Shown piece by piece: positions 55,090 to 62,694 of a stretch of 64,000 nt of DNA (position 1 is the first letter of the stretch; every line of letters begins with the position of its first letter). The position numbers were made by a program, and so were the translations under genes. The notes beneath the pieces were generated by a model. The model was given only the letters and a program-made list of their open reading frames with translations. It was not told where the DNA came from and searched no databases. This DNA is from Neorhizobium populisoli (GTDB lineage: Bacteria; Pseudomonadota; Alphaproteobacteria; Rhizobiales; Rhizobiaceae): positions 62,001-126,000 of the forward strand of contig NZ_JAHYCB010000006.1 of the NCBI RefSeq assembly GCF_019430945.1, read 5' to 3'.

Positions 55090-55584
55090 CTAGCGAAGAT
55101 CGCGGCTCATGACAAGCGCGGCCGAACGACGCCCGTCAGTGCCTGCATAATAGGCCGGTCTTTCCCCGACTTTCCGAAACCCGAGTTTGCGGTAGAGATC
55201 AACGGCCGGGCGGTTTTCCGCCTCGACCTCGAGAAACATCTTTTCGCCCCCGCGCGACAGGGCCTCACGAAGGGCGGCCTGCATCAGCCGCCAGCCAAGC
55301 CCCTGCCGGCCGAATTTCTCGTTGACCGCCACCGTCAGGATTTCCGCCTCGCCGGCGACTTCGCGCGACAGAACAAAACCGCCAAGCGGCTTGGAAAAGA
55401 ACGCGTTGGTCTGACGCGCCACGAAACCAAAGACATTGCCCTGCAAAAGCAGGTTCTGGAATTCGCCGTCACTCCACTGGCGCGGGAAACGCAGGCCATG
55501 CAGTTCAGAAATATCGATACAGTCGGCGAGTTCCATCGGCACGACTTCGAAAAAAGGCTTCCAGCTGAGGTAATCGTCGAACAT
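55090..55584 (-). CDS. rimI: Ribosomal-protein-alanine N-acetyltransferase-like (GNAT)
   Basis: A 164-residue GNAT acetyltransferase. The acetyl-CoA loop is V-x-x-x-x-x-G-x-G as VNEKFGRQGLGWRLMQAAL, followed by FLEVEAENRPAVDLYRKLGFRKVGERPAYY, the RimI-type end. RimI acetylates the N-terminus of ribosomal protein S18; its gene is commonly next to tsaB, as here. Ribosome binding site is modest (GAAGATAG). Confidence 0.88.
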   Translation of the reverse strand: MFDDYLSWKPFFEVVPMELADCIDISELHGLRFPRQWSDGEFQNLLLQGNVFGFVARQTNAFFSKPLGGFVLSREVAGEAEILTVAVNEKFGRQGLGWRLMQAALREALSRGGEKMFLEVEAENRPAVDLYRKLGFRKVGERPAYYAGTDGRRSAALVMSRDLR

Positions 55585-55628
55585 CTATCTTCACGAACGG
55601 CGGTTGTTATTCAACATCCGCGAACCGG

Positions 55629-56300
55629 TCACGGCGCGCGGCGCTCCAAAGCGAATCCGGTCTGTGGTTTCGCATCAGGACCACGAAGATACAATGGTTT
55701 AGGGCGTTCCGCACCAACGACTTTTTCTGCGCCAATTCTTGCAACCATGGCGATGTCGAACCGGTCGCGATCGGCGAACTCGTCGGCTGCTCCGCCGGCG
55801 GAATGGTCGACCCACGAACCGGTCGCGGTGGCCGAAAGGCGCTCGATCAGAGACGATGCCTCTTCCGGAGAAAGCGCTGCCGGTTCCGTCAAGGACTTGC
55901 CGTCGGCCGAAAATGCCTGAGTGTAGACTTCGTTGCGCTTGGCATCCATAGCGGCCACGACGGATCTGCCCGAATGCTCGGCGAGACAGCTGCGGGCCAA
56001 GGTTTCGAGCGTCGTCACACCGATCGCTTCCCGGCCAAGCGCCAGAGCGAGACCCCGGGCTGCGGCGACGCCGACGCGGATGCCGGTGAAAGAGCCGGGG
56101 CCGATGACGACGGCAATCCGGTCGATCGCCTGAAGCTGCAGGCCGGCGTTCTCCAGGGCCTCGTCGACGATCGACATCAGTCGCTCGGCATGACCCTTGC
56201 CAATGGTCTCGGAAACTGCGGACAAGACTTTTCCCGCCGCGCTGTCATAAAGCGCAACGGAACAGTCCACTCCGGCGGTATCGATGGCGAGAACGATCAT
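55629..56300 (-). CDS. tsaB: tRNA threonylcarbamoyladenosine synthesis protein TsaB
   Basis: A 223-residue ASKHA-fold protein that forms the TsaBDE complex making t6A37 in tRNA. Starts MIVLAIDTAGVDCSVALYD, has the conserved GPGSFTGIRVGVAAARGLALALG and MDAKRNEVY. The fold is that of an inactive kinase-like partner of TsaD. It heads the tsaB-rimI pair. Confidence 0.94.
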   Translation of the reverse strand: MIVLAIDTAGVDCSVALYDSAAGKVLSAVSETIGKGHAERLMSIVDEALENAGLQLQAIDRIAVVIGPGSFTGIRVGVAAARGLALALGREAIGVTTLETLARSCLAEHSGRSVVAAMDAKRNEVYTQAFSADGKSLTEPAALSPEEASSLIERLSATATGSWVDHSAGGAADEFADRDRFDIAMVARIGAEKVVGAERPKPLYLRGPDAKPQTGFALERRAP

Positions 56301-56321
56301 GAGCTTGGGTCGAACCGGGGC

Positions 56322-56888
56322 TCAGAGTGCTTCGACGGCCTGAACTTCCGGCACGAAATGCTTGAGGAGGTTCTGCACGCCGTGCTTCAGCGTCGCCGTT
56401 GACGACGGGCAGCCGGAGCATGCGCCCTTCATGTTGAGATAAACGGTGCCGTCGCGGAAACCCTTGAAGGTGATGTCGCCGCCATCCTGGGCCACGGCCG
56501 GGCGGACGCGGGTTTCGAGCAGTTCCTTGATCGTCGCGACCAGGGTTTCGTCGTCGGCATCGAAGAATTCGCCTTCTTCGTCGGACGCTTCAGCCAGGGT
56601 GGAATGTCCACCCATGACCGGCTGGCCGGACATAAAATGCTCCATGATCGAACCGAGGATCGCCGGCTTCAGGTGCTGCCATTCGGCGCTTTCCTTGGTG
56701 ACGGTGATGAAGTCGTAGCCGAAATAAACGCCGGTAACGCCGGAAATGCCGAACAGGCGCTCCGCCAGCGGCGATGCTTCCGCTTCGCCGACATTGCGGA
56801 AATCCGCGGTGCCCTTGTCCATGACGACCTTACCCGGCAGGAACTTCAGGGTCGCCGGATTGGGCGTGGCTTCCGTCTGAATGAACAT
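56322..56888 (-). CDS. NFU-type iron-sulfur scaffold (NifU C-terminal domain)
   Basis: A 188-residue iron-sulfur carrier. The N-terminal Nfu_N domain (FIQTEATPNPATLKFLPG, 2-19, to about 90) is followed by an acidic linker and the NifU-like domain with the cluster-binding CSGC in MKGACSGCPSS. It delivers assembled clusters to target proteins. The ATG at 56888 has AGGAGAG upstream; the open frame to 56936 is not used. Confidence 0.93.
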   Translation of the reverse strand: MFIQTEATPNPATLKFLPGKVVMDKGTADFRNVGEAEASPLAERLFGISGVTGVYFGYDFITVTKESAEWQHLKPAILGSIMEHFMSGQPVMGGHSTLAEASDEEGEFFDADDETLVATIKELLETRVRPAVAQDGGDITFKGFRDGTVYLNMKGACSGCPSSTATLKHGVQNLLKHFVPEVQAVEAL

Positions 56889-57009
56889 CGCGTCTCTCCT
56901 GGGGGTACATGACCCCACAAATTTAGAACTCTTCAAAAGAAGATAAGCTTTCTCAGCTTATCCTTCAAGTGCGCCTTTGCCGCATCCAGGTCAAGTGCAG
57001 GAAAAGGGC

Positions 57010-57501
57010 TCAAGCCAGCGCGTCGATTTCCTCGTCCGTCAGCGTATCAGGCAGGACGGTGACGGGGATGGGAAACATCGCGCCGCGGCCGGCGACGGCA
57101 GAAACCAACGGCCCCGGCCCTTCCTTGTTGGAACCTGCGGCAAGCACGAGGACGGCGATGTCACGGTCTTCGTCGACAAGCAGATTGATCTGTTCCGTCG
57201 CCATCCCCTCGCGGATCACGATTTCCGGATCGATGCCGGCCGTTTCGCGCACCTTCTGGGCAGCCTTGGCCATGATCGCCTCCGCCTCTTCACGGGCTTC
57301 GGCGCGCATGATCTGCTCGACACCCAGCCATTGCTGGAAATCGCCGTCCGGGATGACGAAAAGAAGCACCAGGCCCCCATTGGAATTCTTGGCGCGGCGG
57401 GCGGAGTAATGCACCGCCTTCTCGCATTCCGGCGTGCCATCGATGATCGCCATGAATTTGCGCCGATGTCCCTCAAGCCGCGAAAGTCGTTTCGAAACCA
57501 T
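57010..57501 (-). CDS. Universal stress protein (UspA family)
   Basis: A 163-residue UspA-like protein: RKFMAIIDGTPECEKAVHYSARRAK at the start, LVLLFVIPDGD, and late LVLAAGSNKEGPGPLVSAVAGRGAMFPIPVTVLP, which resembles the G-x2-G-x9-G-(S/T) nucleotide-binding loop in altered form. A C-terminal DTLTDEEIDALA tail is extra. GGGGGC precedes the ATG. Role: stress resilience, not further defined. Confidence 0.88.
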   Translation of the reverse strand: MVSKRLSRLEGHRRKFMAIIDGTPECEKAVHYSARRAKNSNGGLVLLFVIPDGDFQQWLGVEQIMRAEAREEAEAIMAKAAQKVRETAGIDPEIVIREGMATEQINLLVDEDRDIAVLVLAAGSNKEGPGPLVSAVAGRGAMFPIPVTVLPDTLTDEEIDALA

Positions 57502-57638
57502 GCCGCCCCCATCTTTTCAACATGCCGACCGAACAGGTCGTGAAGCGGAACTTAGTGCCTCGCGGGACAAATGAAAACCCGCCACGGATGCCGTGGCGGG
57601 TATGCGAATTTTGCTTGGATGGGTTGTCCAGGTGGCCA

Positions 57639-57775
57639 CCCCTCATCTGCCTGCCGGCACCTTCTCCCCGTTCGCGGGGAGAAGGACACGGGTTGCAACG
57701 TCTCCCAAATTTTCGGCCGTCGAACAGGGCACGTCCCCTCTCCCCGTTTACGGGGAGAGGGTTAGGGTGAGGGGC
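57639..57775. repeat. RIME-like palindromic repeat, copy 2
   Basis: A 137-bp copy of the element at 49142: left boundary CCCCTCAT, the tract CTGCCTGCCGGCACCTTCTC, hairpin CCTTCTCCCCG-TTCG-CGGGGAGAAGG, the conserved GTCGAACAGGGCACGTCCCC, hairpin CCTCTCCCCGT-TT-ACGGGGAGAGG, right boundary GGTGAGGGGC. It lies between trpS and usp, in the same orientation as copy 1. Confidence 0.87.
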
Positions 57776-57781
57776 AACCTT

Positions 57782-58846
57782 TCAGCGCAGAAAGCCGACG
57801 ATGTCGAACACTTCGCCCATGACCTTTTCGGCGCGGGCTCGAGCCCGCTCGCCGCCGTCGCGCAGGATGGCGTCGATATGGGTGGTGTCATCCATCAGGC
57901 GGCGCATTTCGGTGGTGATCGGCGCCAGGACATGCACGGCGAGGTCGGCAAGCGCCGGCTTGAAGACCGAGAACTGCTGGCCACCGAATTCGGCGATCAC
58001 CTGCTCCTTGGTCTTGTCGGCCAGAGCTGCATAGATGCCGACGAGGTTGTCGGCTTCCGGACGGCCTTTCAGGCCTTCGACATCGCTCGGCAGGCCTTCA
58101 GGATCGGTCTTGGCCTTGCGGATCTTTTTCAGGATCTCGTCCTGATCGTCCATCAGGTTGATGCGCGACAGGTCCGACGGATCGGATTTCGACATCTTCT
58201 TGGTGCCGTCACGCAGCGACATGACGCGCGGTGCCGGGCCATCGATCAGCGGCTCGACCAGCGGGAAATAACCGTGGATCGGCTCTTCGCCAACGACCAT
58301 ATCGACGCCGGTATCGGTCAAGCGGATCTTGTCCTGGAAGTCGATGTTGAACTTCTGGGCGATGTCGCGGGCGAGTTCCAGATGCTGTTTCTGGTCGTCG
58401 CCGACCGGCACGTGGGTGGCGCGATAGACGAGAATGTCGGCGGCCATCAGGCTCGGATAGGCGAGCAGGCCGAGTGAGGCGTTCTCGCGGTCCTTGCCGG
58501 CCTTGTCCTTGAACTGGGTCATGCGGTTCATCCAGCCGATGCGGGCGACGCAGTTGAAGACCCAGGCGAGTTCCGCATGCTGCGGCACGGCCGACTGGTT
58601 GAAGACGATATGTTTCTTCGGGTCGATGCCCGAAGCGATGAAGGCTGCGGCAATCGAGCGGATCTGGCCGCGCAGATCGTCATGCACGAGCTGCGCGGTG
58701 ATCGCATGCAGGTCGACGACGCAATAGATGCAGTCGTTGTTTTCCTGCAGCGCCACGAACTTGCGGATCGCGCCGAGATAATTGCCGAGATGCAGATTGC
58801 CGGTCGGCTGAACGCCGGAAAAGACAAGCGGTTTGAAGGTGTTCAT
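57782..58846 (-). CDS. trpS: Tryptophanyl-tRNA synthetase
   Basis: Class I synthetase of 354 residues. The HIGH-like motif is in [17 protein letters not shown] and the KMSKS motif in [18 protein letters not shown] precedes the ATG. Its 3' end abuts a RIME-like repeat within seven bases. Confidence 0.97.
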   Translation of the reverse strand: MNTFKPLVFSGVQPTGNLHLGNYLGAIRKFVALQENNDCIYCVVDLHAITAQLVHDDLRGQIRSIAAAFIASGIDPKKHIVFNQSAVPQHAELAWVFNCVARIGWMNRMTQFKDKAGKDRENASLGLLAYPSLMAADILVYRATHVPVGDDQKQHLELARDIAQKFNIDFQDKIRLTDTGVDMVVGEEPIHGYFPLVEPLIDGPAPRVMSLRDGTKKMSKSDPSDLSRINLMDDQDEILKKIRKAKTDPEGLPSDVEGLKGRPEADNLVGIYAALADKTKEQVIAEFGGQQFSVFKPALADLAVHVLAPITTEMRRLMDDTTHIDAILRDGGERARARAEKVMGEVFDIVGFLR

Positions 58847-59246
58847 ATCGTCCTCGATAGGCTGGTGGAAGGCCTCCAGGCCCTGGATTCCGCGTCTCCG
58901 GAAGGTGTGAGATCCCCGGTGAACGCGGCCCGCGGGCCATGGTGCTAACGGGCGGGCTTATGCACGGCTCGTTCTTTGGGATCAAGGCCTCAACGTGCCG
59001 CGCGCTCAATCAAATCCAAGGTGTTGCCGTAGGATTTACAGAAATATACCGCCCGGAAAGCCGTCCTGAATTTACCCCGGAGATTGAAATGCAAATCAAG
59101 AATGAAGCTTGAATCTTATTTCCCAACCTTTTGAATTTATGTCTGAAATCATAGAAATTAAATATATTCTCGCTTCCTATTTCAAATATCTCCGTTCTTC
59201 ATCTATGTTGCATTCAGTAATCTAGGCAATTTTCGGGAGGGGATTG
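58847..59246. other. AT-rich intergenic region before the FkbM gene
   Basis: About 400 bases between divergent trpS and the FkbM methyltransferase gene. The first 170 bases resemble the local GC-rich background; from about 59050 to 59235 the sequence becomes markedly AT-rich (for example AATTAAATATATTC). No gene or RNA is supported. It must hold both divergent promoters. Confidence 0.6.
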
Positions 59247-59969
59247 ATGTCTGGACGTCGGGGTATAGCTAAACTTATCGAGGTTTTATTCGGTATTCGC
59301 GGAATTAAGATATCAAAATATATCGCCTTACGATTAAAGACAATTTCAGGCAAAGCTCCTTATACGGCGCTGAACGATCTCGATAAGAAGATCATCCCGT
59401 ATCTTCCAGAGAAAGGCTTTTTCATTGAAGCAGGCGGCAACGACGGCGTAGATCAGTCGAACACTTACTTTCTCGAAAAAAGAAAAGGATGGGATGGCGT
59501 TCTCATAGAGCCATTCCGGCCTCTGTCCGAATTATCCAAGGCGTTTCGGAGTGCCACCACCATCTGTGCAGCGCTGGGGCCTCCGGAAAATGAAGGCAGC
59601 GAAATACAGATGGATTTTCGTGATCTTCAATCATCCATGGTTTCCGACGTCGAAGCGCAATTCCGCTGGGGCGGCTGGCTCGGTTCAAATCCTTCGCAGG
59701 TGACGGCGCCGGTGCGGACGCTGTCGAGTATTCTGGATGACATTCGCGCTCCGCAGGTCACTCTTTTAAGCCTTGATGTCGAGGGCTTCGAGCTGGACGC
59801 CCTTCGCGGCCTGGATCTGACGCGCCACCGTCCGAGTTTCGTTCTGATCGAAACCAAGCAGATAGAAGAAGTCATCAAGGTCATCGGTCCGGAATATGTC
59901 ATCGAAGGCAAACTATCGCACCATGATTACCTGCTGAGGGACACCGCCCCGATAAAAAGGGCTGCATAG
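59247..59969 (+). CDS. FkbM family methyltransferase
   Basis: A 240-residue SAM-dependent methyltransferase. Motif I is FFIEAGGNDGVDQSNTYFLE with the following IEPF, and the FkbM signature LLSLDVEGFELDALRGLD is present. Such enzymes O-methylate sugars of polysaccharides, lipids or secondary metabolites. The ATG at 59247 follows GGGAGGGG. The first 150 bases are more AT-rich than the neighbours, and the gene stands alone between trpS and murJ, suggesting a recent arrival. Confidence 0.87.
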   Translation: MSGRRGIAKLIEVLFGIRGIKISKYIALRLKTISGKAPYTALNDLDKKIIPYLPEKGFFIEAGGNDGVDQSNTYFLEKRKGWDGVLIEPFRPLSELSKAFRSATTICAALGPPENEGSEIQMDFRDLQSSMVSDVEAQFRWGGWLGSNPSQVTAPVRTLSSILDDIRAPQVTLLSLDVEGFELDALRGLDLTRHRPSFVLIETKQIEEVIKVIGPEYVIEGKLSHHDYLLRDTAPIKRAA

Positions 59970-60144
59970 CGACGGCGAACCGCGACATCCGGTCGGAAAG
60001 ATTAACCCGCCTTAACCAATAGGGCACAACAAATCCCAATTTGGAGCAATTTACTCCTTATTCACGTCACTTTTAGAAACGAAATGCTCACCCTGAACCA
60101 GATGGCCCGCCATGACGGCAGGTCCTTCCTCGGGGGATACCCAA

Positions 60145-60615
60145 ATGCGCATCATTTTTCGCGTCGCGCTCGCCTGCCTCATGACAGCCAGCATCGCTTT
60201 CCAGACAAACGCCGCGGAGGCCCAGAAACGCCGCGGCACGTCTTTCAAGCACGACTACTCCGCCTTCTATACCGTCCAGCGCATCAGCGTGCGCACCAGC
60301 TGTTTTCCCGAAAAGCTCGGGGCGATCCTTGCCCATATCGCCAAGGAAACCGGGCGCAAGCCGATGGTGACCTCCGGTCACCGTCCGCATTCGGGCGGTT
60401 CGCAGCACAGCCATTGTTATGCCGCCGATATCCGCGTGCCGGGCGTTTCCGAAAAGGCAGTTCTGGCTGCCGCAGCCAGCGCGCCGGGCATCGGTGGTAT
60501 CGGCCGCTATTGCAACGGCATCGTACATGTGGATGTCGGGCCGAAGCGGGAATGGAATTATTGCGGCAAGGGCAAAGCCAAAGGCAGCCTTGCCAGTTTC
60601 AAACGCCATTCTTGA
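60145..60615 (+). CDS. Exported M15-like peptidase domain protein
   Basis: A 156-residue secreted protein with a signal peptide (about 1-26, ending NAAEA). The core has the zinc-site pattern of D-Ala-D-Ala carboxypeptidase-like M15 enzymes: SGHRPHSGGSQHSHCYAADIRVPG with H and D ligands, and a late IVHVDVG with the second histidine. Four cysteines could give two disulfides. Likely acts on peptidoglycan peptides or as a related amidase. Its last 17 bases overlap the 3' end of the facing small gene. Confidence 0.82.
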   Translation: MRIIFRVALACLMTASIAFQTNAAEAQKRRGTSFKHDYSAFYTVQRISVRTSCFPEKLGAILAHIAKETGRKPMVTSGHRPHSGGSQHSHCYAADIRVPGVSEKAVLAAAASAPGIGGIGRYCNGIVHVDVGPKREWNYCGKGKAKGSLASFKRHS

Positions 60616-60877
60616 AATAGGGAAGCCTGATGCCGTTGCCGGCGCAGACAAGCTCATAGTGCGTTTGAACCTCTGTAAGCCGGGTTTTCATGTCATCGAT
60701 CGCAATTGCGAGCTCCATGCCTTCGCTCTCGTCCAGCAGCCTTTTCATCTCGGTCAGATCGGTAATGAAGCTATGAAGGGTGTCACCCTGCATCACGACA
60801 CCCGGATAAGCGCGGCCCGGCAATTGAACAACCGCGAAATTCTTCGGTTCGCTGAGGAGTTTTACATCGTCCTGCAT
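60599..60877 (-). CDS. Small DUF6959-like protein
   Basis: A 92-residue soluble protein: SEPKNFAVVQLPGRAYPGVVMQGDTLHSFI followed by a helical region with LTEMKRLLDESEGMELAIAIDDMKTRLTEVQTHYELV. The 'QLPGRxxPGVVxQGDTL' pattern matches my memory of DUF6959, a family without known function. It starts one base after the murJ stop and is presumably co-translated with murJ. Confidence 0.72.
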   Translation of the reverse strand: MQDDVKLLSEPKNFAVVQLPGRAYPGVVMQGDTLHSFITDLTEMKRLLDESEGMELAIAIDDMKTRLTEVQTHYELVCAGNGIRLPYFKNGV

Positions 60878-60878
60878 G

Positions 60879-62453
60879 TCACTTCTGAGCCTTCGCTTTG
60901 CGCTTCAGGTTTCGCCGGATCATGCCGAGATCGGCGCCGCCGATGAGGAAAGCCGCAGCGAAATAAACGACGATCGCAACTGCCAGCAACGCGCCAAGCG
61001 CCAGCACCTGGTGCAGGATATGCGAACCCGGTGATAGCCATGGGCTGGCATAGGGCAGCGCATAGATGAGCGCCGCAGACATGATGGCGGTTGCGACGAG
61101 CAGCAGGGCCGTGCGTTTGGCCATTGTCCATTCCCAGACGAGATCGCCCCGCCAGACCAGCGTCGTGAACAGCAGAAACGTGTTCGTCCAGCCGGCGGCG
61201 GCTTCGGCGGTGGCGATGCCGCGTTCGGCGATCAGCGGGAAAAGCGAGATGGCGAGGCCGGAATTGATGACCACAGAGATCATCGTAAAGCGCATCGGCG
61301 TCTTGGTGTCTTCGCGAGCGTAAAAGCCCGGCTGCAGCGCCTTGATCAGCACGAAACCCGGAAGGCCGATGCCGTAAATGGCAAGGATCGAGGCAACGAC
61401 TGCGGTGTTTTCGGCTGAGAAGGCGCCACGCTCGTAAAGCACGCGGATGATGGCGTCCGACAGGATCCAGAGGCCGGCTGCGGCCGGCAGGGTCAGGAAC
61501 AGCACGAATTCGATCGAGCGGTTCTGGATATTGGCGGCCTCCCTGGCGTAACCGCCCTTTAGCGCGCGGGCGAGTTCCGGCAGCAGCACGACGCCCACCG
61601 CGACGCCGACGACGCCGAGCGGCAGCTGATAGATGCGGTCGGCATATTGCAGGGCGGCGATGGCGCCTTCCTTGCCCGATGCGATCGCCTGGCCGATGAT
61701 CTGGTTGATCTGGGTAATGCCGCCGGTGACCGCAGCAGGCACGGCCAGCAGAAGCAGCCGCTTGACGTTCGGCGTCATGCGCGGGCGGCGAAAGCCGATA
61801 TTGATGCCGGCGGCACGCACGCCGATATAAACGACGAGAAGCTGCAACAGGCCGGCAACCAGCACGCTCCACGACAGATACCAGGCGATCACCCGCGGCT
61901 CGGCGCCGATATAAAGGCCATAGAATAGTGCGGCGATCATCACCACGTTGAGGAAAACCGGGGCGATGGCGGCTGCGAAGAAATGGTGCAGCGAGTTCAG
62001 CATGCCCGACAGCATCGCCGTCAGCGACATGCACATCAGGTAGGGGAACATCACCGCCGCCATGCGGATGGTGAGCGAGGTCTTTTCCGCATCGTCGGCG
62101 AAGCCCGGCGCGATGACCCACTCGACCAGCCACGGCATCATCAGTTCCATGATGATGGTGATGATCAGCAGAGCGGAGAACAGGACCCCGAAGACCTCCT
62201 CCGAAAACCGCTTGGCGCCCTCGACGCCGTTGGCCTCGATCTCCTTGGAGAACAGCGGCACGAAGGCTGCGTTGAACGCGCCCTCGGCGAAAAGGCGGCG
62301 GAAGAGGTTGGGGAAACGGAAGGCGGCGTAGAAGACGTCCGCCATCGGGCCGGTGCCGAGTGCCGCGGCCATGAAGGTTTCGCGCGCGAAACCGAAGATG
62401 CGGCTGCCGAGGGTCGCGCCGCCGACGGTGGCGAATTTTTTGACGAGGCTCAT
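60879..62453 (-). CDS. murJ: Lipid II flippase MurJ
   Basis: Moves lipid-linked peptidoglycan precursor across the inner membrane. A 524-residue MOP-superfamily protein with about 14 membrane segments; the N-terminus MSLVKKFATVGGATLGSRIFGFARETFMAAALG and the FRRLFAEGAFNAAFVPLF segment are characteristic, including the Arg residues of the central cavity. CGGAG precedes the ATG. glnD is upstream on the same strand, separated by a long inverted repeat. Confidence 0.96.
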   Translation of the reverse strand: MSLVKKFATVGGATLGSRIFGFARETFMAAALGTGPMADVFYAAFRFPNLFRRLFAEGAFNAAFVPLFSKEIEANGVEGAKRFSEEVFGVLFSALLIITIIMELMMPWLVEWVIAPGFADDAEKTSLTIRMAAVMFPYLMCMSLTAMLSGMLNSLHHFFAAAIAPVFLNVVMIAALFYGLYIGAEPRVIAWYLSWSVLVAGLLQLLVVYIGVRAAGINIGFRRPRMTPNVKRLLLLAVPAAVTGGITQINQIIGQAIASGKEGAIAALQYADRIYQLPLGVVGVAVGVVLLPELARALKGGYAREAANIQNRSIEFVLFLTLPAAAGLWILSDAIIRVLYERGAFSAENTAVVASILAIYGIGLPGFVLIKALQPGFYAREDTKTPMRFTMISVVINSGLAISLFPLIAERGIATAEAAAGWTNTFLLFTTLVWRGDLVWEWTMAKRTALLLVATAIMSAALIYALPYASPWLSPGSHILHQVLALGALLAVAIVVYFAAAFLIGGADLGMIRRNLKRKAKAQK

Positions 62454-62502
62454 GGGGTCGGCTCCGGCGCAAGATAGGTAATTGGCGGAGCGGCAAGACG
62501 CT

Positions 62503-62660
62503 TACCCCCCTCTGCCCTGCCGGGCATCTCCCCCTCAAGGGGGGAGATTGGCAAGACGGACCGACTTTCCCTGAAACGCGACGTTGGCGATGGGGGATAG
62601 GTCGCCTCGATTCGATCTCCCCCCTTGAGGGGGAGATGCCCGGCAGGGCAGAGGGGGGTA
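62503..62660. repeat. Perfect 46-bp inverted repeat with 66-bp spacer between glnD and murJ
   Basis: The left arm (62503-62548) and right arm (62615-62660) are exact reverse complements over all 46 bases, running from TACCCCCCTCTGCCC to GGGGGGAGAT. Each arm contains an internal hairpin (ATCTCCCCCTCAAGGGGGGAG-type). The spacer is 66 bp and unrelated. The sequence differs from the RIME-like copies at 49, 53 and 57 kb. Confidence 0.9.
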
Positions 62661-62694
62661 CCCACAGACGCAAATCCGCTCATGAGAAACGTTC

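Noticed and set aside
58680..59009. Small minus-strand frame upstream of trpS as a leader peptide
   Set aside because: It overlaps trpS out of frame, has no ribosome binding site, and its Trp content does not suggest attenuation.
60862..62673. Long frame of 603 codons overlapping murJ in another minus frame
   Set aside because: Arg/Pro-rich out-of-frame reading of murJ; it also runs through the inverted repeat.
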